64,000 bases of DNA from Orychophragmus violaceus (GCA_030180135.1 CM058236.1:64383728-64447727); one strand, 5' to 3'. Positions 12,932 to 26,136 are shown, counted from the first letter of the stretch. Notes: generated by a model from the letters alone, not told the origin. A program made the numbers and translations.

Positions 12932-13050
12932 GGGTGCGATCATACCAGCACTAATGCACCGGATCCCATCAGAACTCCGCAGTCAAGCGTGCTTGGACGA
13001 GAGTAGTACTAGGATGGGTGACCTCCTGGGAAGTCCTCGTGTTGCACCCC
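12932..13050 (+). rRNA. 5S rRNA gene, copy 27
   Basis: T53C, G66A, C96T; followed by a 93-bp-deleted spacer. Confidence 0.95.
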
Positions 13051-13342
13051 TTTTTTGTTTTTTTTTCCACTTGTCTCCAAAAAAACTAGTATCTTCGAAA
13101 CGCCATAACTTTTGAACCGTGTGGAACTACGGTGCCGACAACCCCTTTGCGGAAAGCTCTCAAAAAACTAAATGGCGTGCCCAATGGTCTAAAGACCGTA
13201 GGAGCTGTTTTTCATCCCCAAATTCTGACGTTTATACACTTTTCCGGCACACGAGCATGAACATGTGTCTAGTGAGGCCCACGGCGTTGAATTATAAAAG
13301 TCTGAAGAAAAGGATATATAGAATTGCAATGCATTTACTAAC

Positions 13343-13461
13343 GGGTGCTATCATACCAGCACTAATGCACCGGATCCCATCAGAACTCCGCAGTTAAGCG
13401 TGCTTGGGCGAGAGTAGTACTAGGATGGGTGACCTCCCGGGAAGTCCTCGTGTTGCACCCC
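13343..13461 (+). rRNA. 5S rRNA gene, copy 28
   Basis: Only G7T differs, with box A, IE and box C intact. By eye one of the best candidates for an active gene in the window. Confidence 0.96.
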
Positions 13462-13848
13462 TTTTTTGTTTTTTTTTTCCCACTTGTCTCCAAAAAAAAC
13501 TTGTATCTTCGAAACGCCATAACTTTTGAACCGTGTGGAACTACGCTGCCGACAACACCTTTTCGGAAAGCTCTAAAATCACTAAATGGCGTGCCCAATG
13601 GTCTAAAGACCGTAGGAGCTGTTTTTCATCCCCAAATTCTGACGTTTAGACACTTTTCCGGATCTTTTATATTGTACACCATTAAAACGATGCGGCTAGG
13701 TCTTTAGAGATCTTTTAATCGCGTCCCAAATGAACAAAAGATCCCGTTTATGGCACACGAGCATGAACATGTGTCTAGTGGGGCCCACGGCGTTGAATTA
13801 TAAAAGTCCAAAGAAAATGATATATGGAATTGCAATGCATCTACTAAC

Positions 13849-13968
13849 GGGTGCGATCATACCAGCACTAATGCACCGGATCCCATCAGAACTCAGGAGT
13901 CAAGCGTGCTTGGGCGAGAGTAGTACTAGGATGGGTGACCTCCCGGGAAGTCCCTCGTGGTGCACCCC
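13849..13968 (+). rRNA. 5S rRNA gene, copy 29
   Basis: Same class as copy 9: C47A, C49G, T53C, one extra C after 105, T111G. Confidence 0.92.
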
Positions 13969-14350
13969 TTTTTGTTTTTTTCCACTTGTCTCCAAAAAAA
14001 CTTGTATCTTCGAAACGCCATAACTTTTGAACCGTGTGGAAATACGCTGCCGACAACCCCTTTTCGGAAAGCTCTCAAAAAACTAAATGGCGTGCCCAAT
14101 GATCTAAAGACCGTAGGAGCTGTTTTTCATCCCAAAATTCCGACGTTTATACACATTTCCGGATCGTTTTATATTGTACACCATTAAAGCGATGCGGCTA
14201 GGTCTTTAGAGATCTTTTAATCGCGTCCCAAATGAACGTAAAATCCCGTTTATGGCACACGAGCATGAACATGTGTCTAGTGGGGCCCACGGCGTTGAAT
14301 TATAAAAGTCTGAAGAAAAGGATATATGGAACTGCAATGCATCTACTAAC

Positions 14351-14469
14351 GGGTGCGATCATACCAGCACTAATGCACCGGATCCCATCAGAACTCCGCA
14401 GTCAAGCGTGCTTGGACGAGAGTAGTACTAGGATGGGTGACCTCCCGGGAAGTCCTCGTGTTGCACCCC
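14351..14469 (+). rRNA. 5S rRNA gene, copy 30
   Basis: T53C, G66A. Confidence 0.95.
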
Positions 14470-14851
14470 TTTTTGTTTTTTTTTCCACTTGTCTCCAAAA
14501 AAACTAGTATCTTCGAAACGCCATAATTTTGAACCGTGTGGAACTACGGTGCCGACAACCCCTTTGCGGAAAGCTCTCAAAAAACTAAATGGCGTGCCCA
14601 ATGGTCTAAAGACCGTAGGAGCTGTTTTTCATCCCCAAATTCTGACGTTTAGACACTTTTCCGGATCTTTTATATTGTACACCATTAAAGCGATGCGGCT
14701 AGGTCTTTAGAGATCTTTTAATCGCGTCCCAAATGAAAGTAAAATCCCGTTTATGGCACACGAGAATGAACATGTGTCTAGTGAGGCCCACGGCGTTGAA
14801 TTATAAAAGTCCGAAGAAAAGGATATATGGAACTGCAATGCATCTACTAAC

Positions 14852-14970
14852 GGGTGCGATCATACCAGCACTAATGCACCGGATCCCATCAGAACTCCGC
14901 AGTTAAGCGTGCTTGGGCGAGAGTAGTACTATGATGGGTGACCTCCCGGGAAGTTCTCGTGTTGCACCTC
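14852..14970 (+). rRNA. 5S rRNA gene, copy 31
   Basis: G81T, C104T, C118T. Confidence 0.95.
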
Positions 14971-15353
14971 TTTTTTGTTTTTTTCCACTTGTCTCCAAAA
15001 AAAACTTGTATCTTCGAAACGCCATAACTTTTGAACCGTGTGGAACTACGCTGCCGACAACCCCTTTTCCGAAAGCTCTCAAAAACTAAATGGCTTGCCC
15101 AATGGTCTAAAGACCGTAGGAGCTGTTTTTCATCCCCAAATTCTGAGGTTTAGACACTTTTCCGGATCGTTTTATATTGTACACCAATAAAGTGATGCGG
15201 CTAGGTCTTTAGAGATCTTTTAATCGCGTCCCAAACGAAAGTAAAATCCCGTTTATGGCACACGAGCATGAACATGTGTCTAGTGGGGCCCACGGCGTTG
15301 AATTATAAAAGTCTGAAGAAAAGGATATATGGAATTGCAATGCATCTACTAAC

Positions 15354-15472
15354 GGGTGCGATCATACCAGCACTAATGCACCGGATCCCATCAGAACTCC
15401 GCAGCTAAGCGTGCTTGGGCGAGAGTAGTACTAGGATGGGTGACCTTCCGGGAAGTCCTCGTGTTGCACCCC
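15354..15472 (+). rRNA. 5S rRNA gene, copy 32
   Basis: T52C, C94T. Confidence 0.95.
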
Positions 15473-15858
15473 TTTTTTGTTTTTTTTCCCACTTGTCTCC
15501 AAAAAAAACTTGTATCTTCGAAACGCCATAACTTTTGAACCGTGTGGAACTACGCTGCCGACAACCCCTTTTCCGAAAGCTCTCAAAAAACTAAATGGCG
15601 TGCCCAATGGTCTAAAGACCTTAGGAGCTGTTTTTCATCCCCAAATTCTGACGTTTAGACACTTTTCCGGATCGTTTTATATTGTACACCATTAAAGCGA
15701 TGCGGCTAGGTCTTTAGAGATCTTTTAATCGCGTCCCAAATGTACCTAAAATCCCGTTTATGGCACATGAGCATGACCATGTGTCTTGTGGGGCCCACGG
15801 CGTTGAATTATAAAAGTCCGAAGACAAGGATATATGGAATTGCAATGCATCTACTAAT

Positions 15859-15977
15859 GGGTGCAATCATACAAGCACTAATGCACCGGATCCCATCAGA
15901 ACTCCGTAGTTAAGCGTGCTTGGGCGAGAATACTACTAGGATGGGTGACCTCCCGGGAAGTCCTCGTGTTGCACCCC
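15859..15977 (+). rRNA. 5S rRNA gene, copy 33
   Basis: G7A, C15A, C49T, G72A, G75C. Confidence 0.92.
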
Positions 15978-16361
15978 TTTTTTGTTTTTTTCCACTTGTC
16001 TCCAAAAAAAACTTGTATCTTAGAAACGCCATAACTTTTGAACCGTGTGGAACTACGCTACCGACAACCCCTTTTCCGAAAGCTCTCAAAAAACTAAATG
16101 GCGTGCCCAATGGTCTAAAGACCGTAGGAGCTGTTTTTCATCCCCAAATTCTGACGTTTAGACACTTTTCCGGATCGTTTTATATTGTACACCATAAAAG
16201 CGGTGCGGCTAGGTCTTTAGAGATCTTTTAATCGCGTCCCAAATGAACGTAAAATCCCGTTTATGGCACACGAGCATGAAAGTGTGTCTAGTGGGGCCCA
16301 CGGCGTTGAATTATAAAAGTCCGAAGAAAAGGATATATGGAACTGCAATGCATCTACTAAC

Positions 16362-16480
16362 GGGTGCGATCATACCAGCACTAATGCACCGGATCCCATC
16401 AGAACTCCGCAGTCAAGCGTGCTTGGGCGAGAGTAGTACTAGGATGGGTGACCTCCTGGGAAGTCCTCGTGTTGCACCCC
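16362..16480 (+). rRNA. 5S rRNA gene, copy 34
   Basis: T53C, C96T. Confidence 0.95.
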
Positions 16481-16864
16481 TTTTTTGTTTTTTTTCCACT
16501 TGTCTCCAAAAAAAACTTGTATCTTCGAAACGCCATAACTTTTGAACCGTGTGCAACTACGCTACCGACAACCCCTTTTCCGAAAGCTCTCAAAAAACTA
16601 AATGGCGTGCCCAATGGTCTAAAGACCGTAGGAGCTGTTTTTCATCCCCAAATTCTGACGTTTAGACACTTTTCCGGATCTTTTATATTGTACACCATTA
16701 AAGCGATGCGGCTAGGTCTTTAGAGATCTTTTAATCGCGTCCCAAATGAACGTAAAATCCCGTTTATGGCACACGAGCATGAACGTGTGTCTAGTGGGGC
16801 CCACAGCGTTGAATTATAAAAGTCCGAAGAAAAGGATATATGGAACTACAATGCATCTACTAAC

Positions 16865-16983
16865 GGGTGCGATCATACCAGCACTAATGCACCGGATCCC
16901 ATCAGAACTCCGCAGTCAAGCGTGCTTGGACGAGAGTAGTACTAGGATGGGTGACCTCCTGGGAAGTCCTCGTGTTGCACCCC
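16865..16983 (+). rRNA. 5S rRNA gene, copy 35
   Basis: T53C, G66A, C96T; followed by a 93-bp-deleted spacer. Confidence 0.95.
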
Positions 16984-17275
16984 TTTTTTGTTTTTTTTTC
17001 CACTTGTCTCCAAAAAAACTAGTATCTTCGAAACGCCATAACTTTTGAACCGTGTGGAACTACGGTGCCGACAACCCCTTTGCGGAAAGCTCTCAAAAAA
17101 CTAAATGGCGTGCCCAATGGTCTAAAGACCGTAGGAGCTGTTTTTCATCCCCAAATTCTGACGTTTATACACTTTTCCGGCACACGAGCATGAACATGTG
17201 TCTAGTGAGGCCCACGGCGTTGAATTATAAAAGTCTGAAGAAAAGGATATATGGAATTGCAATGCATCTACTAAC

Positions 17276-17394
17276 GGGTGCGATCATACCAGCACTAATG
17301 CCCCGGATCCCATCAGAACTCCGCAGATAAGCGTGCTTGGGCGAGAGTAGTACTAGGATGGGTGACCTCCCGGGAAGTCCTCGTGTTGCACCCC
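17276..17394 (+). rRNA. 5S rRNA gene, copy 36
   Basis: A27C and T52A; first copy of this class, after a short spacer. Confidence 0.95.
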
Positions 17395-17777
17395 TTTTTG
17401 TTTTTTTCCACTTGTCTCCAAAAAAAACTTGTATCTTCGAAACGCCATAACTTTTAAACCGTGTGGAACTACGCTGCCGACAACCCCTTTGCGGAAAGCT
17501 CTCAAAAAACTAAATGGCGTGCCCAATGGTCTAAAGACCGTAGGAGATGTTTTTCATCCCAAAATTCCGACGTTTATACACATTTCCGGATCGTTTTATA
17601 TTGTACACCATTAAAGCGATGCGGCTAGGTCTTTAGAGATCTTTTAATCGCGTCCCAAATGAAAGTAAAATCCCGTTTATGGCACACGAGCATGAACATG
17701 TGTCTAGTGGGGCCCACGGCGTTGAATTATAAAAGTCTGAAGAAAAGGATATATGTAATTGCAATGCATCTACTAAC

Positions 17778-17896
17778 GGGTGCGATCATACCAGCACTAA
17801 TGCACCGGATCCCATCAGAACTCCGCAGTCAAGCGTGCTTGGGCGAGAGTAGTACTAGGATGGGTGACCTCCCGGGAAGTCCTCTTGTTGCACCTT
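17778..17896 (+). rRNA. 5S rRNA gene, copy 37
   Basis: T53C, G108T, C118T, C119T. The two 3' changes weaken the terminal stem. Confidence 0.93.
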
Positions 17897-18280
17897 TTTT
17901 TTGTTTTTTTCCCACTTGTCTCAAAAAAAACTAGTATCTTCGAAACGCCATAACTTTTGAACCGTGTGGAACTACGGTGCCGACAACCCCTTTGCGGAAA
18001 GCTCTCAAAAAACTAAATGGCGTGCCCAATGGTCTAAAGACCGTAGGAGCTGTTTTTCATCCCCAAATTCTGACGTTTATACACTTTTCCGGATCGTTTT
18101 ATATTGTACACCATTAAAGCGATACGGCTAGGTCTTTAGAGATCTTTTAATCGCGTCCCAAATGTACGTAAAATCCCGTTTATGGCACATGAGCATGACC
18201 ATGTGTCTTGTGGGGCCCACGGCGTTGAATTATAAAAGTCCGAAGAAAAGGATATATGGAATTGCAATGCATCTACTAAT

Positions 18281-18399
18281 GGGTGCAATCATACCAGCAC
18301 TAATGCACCGGATCCCATCAGAACTCCGTAGTTAAGCGTGCTTGGGCGAGAGTACTACTAGGATGGGTGACCTCCCGGGAAGTCCTCGTGTTGCACCCC
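18281..18399 (+). rRNA. 5S rRNA gene, copy 38
   Basis: G7A, C49T, G75C. Shares part of the copy 4 changes but keeps C15 and G72, so it may be an intermediate form. Confidence 0.94.
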
Positions 18400-18783
18400 T
18401 TTTTTGTTTTTTTTCCACTTGTCTCCAAAAAAAACTTGTATCTTCGAAACGCCATAACTTTTGAACCGTGTGCAACTACGCTACCGACAACCCCTTTTCC
18501 GAAAGCTCTCAAAAAACTAAATGGCGTGCCCAATGGTCTAAAGACCGTAGGAGCTGTTTTTCATCCCCAAATTCTGACGTTTAGACACTTTTCCGGATCT
18601 TTTATATTGTACACCATTAAAGCGATGCGGCTAGGTCTTTAGAGATCTTTTAATCGCGTCCCAAATGAACGTAAAATCCCGTTTATGGCACACGAGCATG
18701 AACGTGTGTCTAGTGGGGCCCACGGCGTTGAATTATAAAAGTCCGAAGAAAAGGATATATGGAACTACAATGCATCTACTAAC

Positions 18784-18902
18784 GGGTGCGATCATACCAG
18801 CACTAATGCACCGGATCCCATAAGAACTCCGCAGTCAAGCGTGCTTGGACGAGAGTAGTACTAGGATGGGTGACCTCCTGGGAAGTCCTCGTGTTGCACC
18901 CC
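18784..18902 (+). rRNA. 5S rRNA gene, copy 39
   Basis: C39A, T53C, G66A, C96T; followed by a 93-bp-deleted spacer. Confidence 0.94.
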
Positions 18903-19195
18903 TTTTTTGTTTTTTTTTTCCACTTGTCTCCAAAAAAACTAGTATCTTCGAAACGCCATAACTTTTGAACCGTGTGGAACTACGGTGCCGACAACCCCTT
19001 TGCGGAAAGCTCTCAAAAAACTAAATGGCGTGCCCAATGGTCTAAAGACCGTAGGAGCTGTTTTTCATCCCCAAATTCTGACGTTTATACACTTTTCCGG
19101 CACACGAGCATGAACATGTGTCTAGTGAGGCCCACGGCGTTGAATTATAAAAGTCTGAAGAAAAGGATATATGGAATTGCAATGCATCTACTAAC

Positions 19196-19314
19196 GGGTG
19201 CGATCATACCAGCACTAATGCCCCGGATCCCATCAGAACTCCGCAGATAAGCGTGCTTGGGCGAGAGTAGTACTAGGATGGGTGACCTCCCGGGAAGTCC
19301 TCGTGTTGCACCCC
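19196..19314 (+). rRNA. 5S rRNA gene, copy 40
   Basis: A27C, T52A; block copy of copy 36 at offset 1920. Confidence 0.95.
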
Positions 19315-19697
19315 TTTTTGTTTTTTTCCACTTGTCTCCAAAAAAAACTTGTATCTTCGAAACGCCATAACTTTTAAACCGTGTGGAACTACGCTGCCGA
19401 CAACCCCTTTGCGGAAAGCTCTCAAAAAACTAAATGGCGTGCCCAATGGTCTAAAGACCGTAGGAGATGTTTTTCATCCCAAAATTCCGACGTTTATACA
19501 CATTTCCGGATCGTTTTATATTGTACACCATTAAAGCGATGCGGCTAGGTCTTTAGAGATCTTTTAATCGCGTCCCAAATGAAAGTAAAATCCCGTTTAT
19601 GGCACACGAGCATGAACATGTGTCTAGTGGGGCCCACGGCGTTGAATTATAAAAGTCTGAAGAAAAGGATATATGTAATTGCAATGCATCTACTAAC

Positions 19698-19816
19698 GGG
19701 TGCGATCATACCAGCACTAATGCACCGGATCCCATCAGAACTCCGCAGTCAAGCGTGCTTGGGCGAGAGTAGTACTAGGATGGGTGACCTCCCGGGAAGT
19801 CCTCTTGTTGCACCCT
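19698..19816 (+). rRNA. 5S rRNA gene, copy 41
   Basis: T53C, G108T, C119T; block relative of copy 37. Confidence 0.94.
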
Positions 19817-20201
19817 TTTTTTGTTTTTTTCCCACTTGTCTCAAAAAAAAACTAGTATCTTCGAAACGCCATAACTTTTGAACCGTGTGGAACTACGGTG
19901 CCGACAACCCCTTTGCGGAAAGCTCTCAAAAAACTAAATGGCGTGCCCAATGGTCTAAAGACCGTAGGAGCTGTTTTTCATCCCCAAATTCTGACGTTTA
20001 TACACTTTTCCGGATCGTTTTATATTGTACACCATTAAAGCGATACGGCTAGGTCTTTAGAGATCTTTTAATCGCGTCCCAAATGTACGTAAAATCCCGT
20101 TTATGGCACATGAGCATGACCATGTGTCTTGTGGGGCCCACGGCGTTGAATTATAAAAGTCCAAAGAAAAGGATATATGGAATTGCAATGCATCTACTAA
20201 T

Positions 20202-20320
20202 GGGTGCAATCATACCAGCACTAATGCACCGGATCCCATCAGAACTCCGTAGTTAAGCGTGCTTGGGCGAGAGTACTACTAGGATGGGTGACCTCCCGGG
20301 AAGTCCTCGTGTTGCACCCC
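20202..20320 (+). rRNA. 5S rRNA gene, copy 42
   Basis: G7A, C49T, G75C; block copy of copy 38. Confidence 0.94.
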
Positions 20321-20703
20321 TTTTTTGTTTTTTTCCACTTGTCTCCAAAAAAAACTTGTATCTTAGAAACGCCATAACTTTTGAACCGTGTGGAACTACG
20401 CTACCGACAACCCCTTTTCCGAAAGCTCTCAAAAACTAAATGGCGTGCCCAATGGTCTAAAGACCGTAGGAGCTGTTTTTCATCCCCAAATTCTGACGTT
20501 TAGACACTTTTCCGGATCGTTTTATATTGTACACCATAAAAGCGGTGCGGCTAGGTCTTTAGAGATCTTTTAATCGCGTCCCAAATGAAAGTAAAATCCC
20601 GTTTATGGCACACGATCATGAACATGTGTCTAGTGGGGCCCACGGCGTTGAATTATAAAAGTCCGAAGAAAAGGATATATGGAATTGCAATGCATTTACA
20701 AAC

Positions 20704-20822
20704 GGGTGCGATCATACCAGCACTAATGCACCGGATCCCATCAGAACTCCGCAGGTAAGCGTGCTTGGGCGAGAGTAGTACTAGGATGGGTGACCTCCCG
20801 GGAAGTCCTCGTGTTGCACCCC
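20704..20822 (+). rRNA. 5S rRNA gene, copy 43
   Basis: Only T52G (box A) differs; otherwise reference type. Confidence 0.96.
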
Positions 20823-21206
20823 TTTTTGTTTTTTTCCCACTTGTCTCCAAAAGAAACTTGTATCTTCGAAACGCCATAACTTTTGAACCGTGTGGAACTA
20901 CGCTGCCGACAACACCTTTTCGGAAAGCTCTAAAATCACTAAATGGCGTGCCCAACGGTCTAAAGACCGTAGGAGCTGTTTTTCATCCCCAAATTCTGAC
21001 GTTTAGACACTTTTCCGGATCGTTTTATATTGTACACCATAAAAGCGGTGCGGCTAGGTCTTTAGAGATCTTTTAATCGCGTCCCATATGAAAGTAAAAT
21101 CCCGTTTATGGCACACGATCATGAACATGTGTCTAGTGGGGCCCACGGCGTTGAATTATAAAAGTCCAAAGAAAATGATATATGGAATTGCAATGCATCT
21201 ACTAAC

Positions 21207-21326
21207 GGGTGCGATCATACCAGCACTAATGCACCGGATCCCATCAGAACTCAGGAGTCAAGCGTGCTTGGGCGAGAGTAGTACTAGGATGGGTGACCTC
21301 CCGGGAAGTCCCTCGTGTTGCACCCC
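21207..21326 (+). rRNA. 5S rRNA gene, copy 44
   Basis: 120 nt: C47A, C49G, T53C, extra C after 105; T111 is normal, unlike copies 9 and 29. Confidence 0.93.
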
Positions 21327-21708
21327 TTTTTGTTTTTTTCCACTTGTCTCCAAAAAAACTTGTATCTTCGAAACGCCATAACTTTTGAACCGTGTGGAAA
21401 TACGCTGCCGACAACCCCTTTTCGGAAAGCTCTCAAAAAACTAAATGGCGTGCCCAATGATCAAAAGCCCGTAGGAGCTGTTTTTCATCCCAAAATTCCG
21501 ACGTTTATACACATTTCCGGATCGTTTTATATTGTACACCATTAAAGCGATGCGGCTAGGTCTTTAGAGATCTTTTAATCGCGTCCCAAATGAACGTAAA
21601 ATCCCGTTTATGGCACACGAGCATGAACATATGTCTAGTGGGGCCCACGGCGTTGAATTATAAAAGTCTGAAGAAAAGGATATATGGAACTGCAATGCAT
21701 CTACTAAC

Positions 21709-21827
21709 GGGTGCGATCATACCAGCACTAATGCACCGGATCCCATCAGAACTCCGCAGTCAAGCGTGCTTGGACGAGAGTAGTACTAGGATGGGTGACC
21801 TCCTGGGAAGTCCTCGTGTTGCACCCC
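21709..21827 (+). rRNA. 5S rRNA gene, copy 45
   Basis: T53C, G66A, C96T. Confidence 0.95.
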
Positions 21828-22210
21828 TTTTTGTTTTTTTTTTCCACTTGTCTCCAAAAAAACTAGTATCTTCGAAACGCCATAATTTTGAACCGTGTGG
21901 AACTACAGTGCCGACAACCCCTTTGCGGAAAGCTCTCAAAAAACTAAATGGCGTGCCCAATGGTCTAAAGACCGTAGGAGCTGTTTTTCATCCCCAAATT
22001 CTGACGTTTAGACACTTTTCCGGATCTTTTATATTGTACACCATTAAAGCGATGCGGCTAGGTCTTTAGAGATCTTTTAATCGCGTCCCAAATGAAAGTA
22101 AAATCCCGTTTATGGCACACGAGCATGAACATGTGTCTAGTGGGGCCCACGGCGTTGAATTATAAAAGTCTGAAGAAAAGGATATATGGAACTGCAATGC
22201 ATCTACTAAC

Positions 22211-22329
22211 GGGTGCGATCATACCAGCACTAATGCACCGGATCCCATCAGAACTCCGCAGTCAAGCGTGCTTGGACGAGAGTAGTACTAGGATGGGTGA
22301 CCTCCCGGGAAGTCCTCGTGTTGCACCCC
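22211..22329 (+). rRNA. 5S rRNA gene, copy 46
   Basis: T53C, G66A. Confidence 0.95.
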
Positions 22330-22712
22330 TTTTTGTTTTTTTTTTCCACTTGTCTCCAAAAAAACTAGTATCTTCGAAACGCCATAATTTTGAACCGTGT
22401 GGAACTACGGTGCCGACAACCCCTTTGCGGAAAGCTCTCAAAAAACTAAATGGCGTGCCCAATGGTCTAAAGACCGTAGGAGCTGTTTTTCATCCCCAAA
22501 TTCTGACGTTTAGACACTTTTCCGGATCTTTTATATTGTACACCATTAAAGCGATGCGGCTAGGTCTTTAGAGATCTTTTAATCGCGTCCCAAATGAAAG
22601 TAAAATCCCGTTTATGGCACACGAGAATGAACATGTGTCTAGTGAGGCCCACGGCGTTGAATTATAAAAGTCCGAAGAAAAGGATATATGGAACTGCAAT
22701 GCATCTACTAAC

Positions 22713-22831
22713 GGGTGCGATCATACCAGCACTAATGCACCGGATCCCATCAGAAATCCGCAGTTAAGCGTGCTTGGGCGAGAGTAGTACTATGATGGGT
22801 GACCTCCCGGGAAGTTCTCGTGTTGCACCTC
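22713..22831 (+). rRNA. 5S rRNA gene, copy 47
   Basis: C44A, G81T, C104T, C118T. Heads a 663-bp unit in which the 3' end of this gene and part of the spacer are duplicated. Confidence 0.93.
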
Positions 22832-22961
22832 TTTTTTGTTTTTTCCACTTGTCTCCAAAAAAAACTTGTATCTTCGAAACGCCATAACTTTTGAACCGTG
22901 TGGAACTACGCTGCCGACAACCCCTTTTCCGAAAGCTCTCAAAAAACTAAATGGCTTGCCC

Positions 22962-22991
22962 ACCTCCCGGGAAGTTCTCGTGTTGCACCTC
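22962..22991 (+). pseudogene. 5S rRNA 3'-end fragment (duplicated)
   Basis: The last 30 nt of a 5S gene with the C104T and C118T changes of copy 47. It is the start of a 161-bp tandem duplication (22801-22961 repeated at 22962-23122). It lacks box A and cannot be a functional gene. Confidence 0.9.
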
Positions 22992-23375
22992 TTTTTTGTT
23001 TTTTTCCACTTGTCTCCAAAAAAAACTTGTATCTTCGAAACGCCATAACTTTTGAACCGTGTGGAACTACGCTGCCGACAACCCCTTTTCCGAAAGCTCT
23101 CAAAAAACTAAATGGCTTGCCCAATGGTCTAAAGACCGTAGGAGCTGTTTTTCATCCCCAAATTCTGAGGTTTAGACACTTTTCCGGATCGTTTTATATT
23201 GTACACCAATAAAGTGATGCGGCTAGGTCTTTAGAGATCTTTTAATCGCGTCCCAAACGAAAGTAAAATCCCGTTTATGGCACACGAGCATGAACATGTG
23301 TCTAGTGGGGCCCACGGCGTTGAATTATAAAAGTCTGAAGAAAAGGATATATGGAATTGCAATGCATCTACTAAC

Positions 23376-23494
23376 GGGTGCGATCATACCAGCACTAATG
23401 CACCGGATCCCATCAGAACTCCGCAGCTAAGCGTGCTTGGGCGAGAGTAGTACTAGGATGGGTGACCTTCCGGGAAGTCCTCGTGTTGCACCTC
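23376..23494 (+). rRNA. 5S rRNA gene, copy 48
   Basis: T52C, C94T, C118T. Confidence 0.94.
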
Positions 23495-23879
23495 TTTTTT
23501 GTTTTTTTTTCCACTTGTCTCCAAAAAAAACTTGTATCTTCGAAACGCCATAACTTTTGAACCGTGTGGAACTACGCTGCCGACAACCCCTTTTCCGAAA
23601 GCTCTCAAAAAACTAAATGGCGTGCCCAATGGTCTAAAGACCGTAGGAGCTGTTTTTCATCCCCAAATTCTGACGTTTAGACACTTTTCCGGATCTTTTA
23701 TATTATACACCATTAAAGCGATGCGGCTAGGTCTTTAGAGATCTTTTAATCGCGTCCCAAATGAACGTAAGATCCCGTTTATGGCACACGAGCATGAACA
23801 TGTGTCTAGTGGGGCCCACGGCGTTGAATTATAAAAGTCCAAAGAAAATGATATATGGAATTGCAATGCATCTACTAAC

Positions 23880-23999
23880 GGGTGCGATCATACCAGCACT
23901 AATGCACCGGATCCCATCAGAACTCAGGAGTCAAGCGTGCTTGGGCGAGAGTAGTACTAGGATGGGTGACCTCCCGGGAAGTCCCTCGTGTTGCACCCC
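23880..23999 (+). rRNA. 5S rRNA gene, copy 49
   Basis: 120 nt: C47A, C49G, T53C, extra C after 105. Confidence 0.93.
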
Positions 24000-24381
24000 T
24001 TTTTGTTTTTTTCCACTTGTCTCCAAAAAAACTTGTATCTTCGAAACGCCATAACTTTTGAACCGTGTGGAAATACGCTGCCGACAACCCCTTTTCGGAA
24101 AGCTCTCAAAAAACTAAATGGCGTGCCCAATGATCAAAAGACCGTAGGAGCTGTTTTTCATCCCAAAATTCCGACGTTTATACACATTTCCGGATCGTTT
24201 TATATTGTACACCATTAAAGCGATGCGGCTAGGTCTTTAGAGATCTTTTAATCGCGTCCCAAATGAACGTAAAATCCCGTTTATGGCACACGAGCATGAA
24301 CATATGTCTAGTGGGGCCCACGGCGTTGAATTATAAAAGTCTGAAGAAAAGGATATATGGAACTGCAATGCATCTACTAAC

Positions 24382-24500
24382 GGGTGCGATCATACCAGCA
24401 CTAATGCACCGGATCCCATCAGAACTCCGCAGTCAAGCGTGCTTGGACGAGAGTAGTACTAGGATGGGTGACCTCCTGGGAAGTCCTCGTGTTGCACCCC
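24382..24500 (+). rRNA. 5S rRNA gene, copy 50
   Basis: T53C, G66A, C96T. Confidence 0.95.
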
Positions 24501-24883
24501 TTTTTGTTTTTTTTTTCCACTTGTCTCCAAAAAAACTAGTATCTTCGAAACGCCATAATTTTGAACCGTGTGGAACTACAGTGCCGACAACCCCTTTGCG
24601 GAAAGCTCTCAAAAAACTAAATGGCGTGCCCAATGGTCTAAAGACCGTAGGAGCTGTTTTTCATCCCCAAATTCTGACGTTTAGACACTTTTCCGGATCT
24701 TTTATATTGTACACCATTAAAGCGATGCGGCTAGGTCTTTAGAGATCTTTTAATCGCGTCCCAAATGAAAGTAAAATCCCGTTTATGGCACACGAGAATG
24801 AACATGTGTCTAGTGAGGCCCACGGCGTTGAATTATAAAAGTCCGAAGAAAAGGATATATGGAACTGCAATGCATCTACTAAC

Positions 24884-25002
24884 GGGTGCGATCATACCAG
24901 CACTAATGCACCGGATCCCATTAGAACTCCGCAGTTAAGCGTGCTTGGGCGAGAGTAGTACTATGATGGGTGACCTCCCGGGAAGTTCTCGTGTTGCACC
25001 TC
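24884..25002 (+). rRNA. 5S rRNA gene, copy 51
   Basis: C39T, G81T, C104T, C118T. Confidence 0.94.
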
Positions 25003-25386
25003 TTTTTTGTTTTTTTCCACTTGTCTCCAAAAAAAACTTGTATCTTCGAAACGCCATAACTTTTGAACCGTGTGGAACTACGCTGCCGACAACCCCTTTT
25101 CCGAAAGCTCTCAAAAAACTAAATGGCTTGCCCAATGGTCTAAAGACCGTAGGAGCTGTTTTTCATCCCCAAATTCTGAGGTTTAGACACTTTTCCGGAT
25201 CGTTTTATATTGTACACCAATAAAGTGATGCGGCTAGGTCTTTAGAGATCTTTTAATCGCGTCCCAAACGAAAGTAAAATCCCGTTTATGGCACACGAGC
25301 ATGAACATGTGTCTAGTGGGGCCCACGGCGTTGAATTATAAAAGTCTGAAGAAAAGGATATATGGAACTGCAATGCATCTACTAAC

Positions 25387-25505
25387 GGGTGCGATCATAC
25401 CAGCACTAATGCACCGGATCCCATCAGAACTCCGCAGTCAAGCGTGCTTGGACGAGAGTAGTACTAGGATGGGTGACCTCCTGGGAAGTCCTCGTGTTGC
25501 ACCCC
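25387..25505 (+). rRNA. 5S rRNA gene, copy 52
   Basis: T53C, G66A, C96T. Confidence 0.95.
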
Positions 25506-25887
25506 TTTTTGTTTTTTTTTCCACTTGTCTCCAAAAAAACTAGTATCTTCGAAACGCCATAATTTTGAACCGTGTGGAACTACGGTGCCGACAACCCCTT
25601 TGCGGAAAGCTCTCAAAAAACTAAATGGCGTGCCCAATGGTCTAAAGACCGTAGGAGCTGTTTTTCATCCCCAAATTCTGACGTTTAGACACTTTTCCGG
25701 ATCTTTTATATTGTACACCATTAAAGCGATGCGGCTAGGTCTTTAGAGATCTTTTAATCGCGTCCCAAATGAAAGTAAAATCCCGTTTATGGCACACGAG
25801 AATGAACATGTGTCTAGTGAGGCCCACGGCGTTGAATTATAAAAGTCCGAAGAAAAGGATATATGGAACTGCAATGCATCTACTAAC

Positions 25888-26006
25888 GGGTGCGATCATA
25901 CCAGCACTAATGCACCGGATCCCATCAGAACTCCGCAGTTAAGCGTGCTTGGGCGAGAGTAGTACTATGATGGGTGACCTCCCGGGAAGTTCTCGTGTTG
26001 CACCTC
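25888..26006 (+). rRNA. 5S rRNA gene, copy 53
   Basis: G81T, C104T, C118T; heads the second 663-bp unit. Confidence 0.94.
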
Positions 26007-26136
26007 TTTTTTGTTTTTTCCACTTGTCTCCAAAAAAAACTTGTATCTTCGAAACGCCATAACTTTTGAACCGTGTGGAACTACGCTGCCGACAACCCCT
26101 TTTCCGAAAGCTCTCAAAAAACTAAATGGCTTGCCC

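Larger units (their letters stand above)
16480..20350 (+). repeat. Higher-order repeat, period about 1920 bp
   Basis: About 16480-18430 and 18400-20350 carry the same series of four 5S units, including one short unit and one gene with the G7A, C49T and G75C changes. The offset is 1919-1921 bp. The match fails near 18440, where the spacer changes class. Confidence 0.8.
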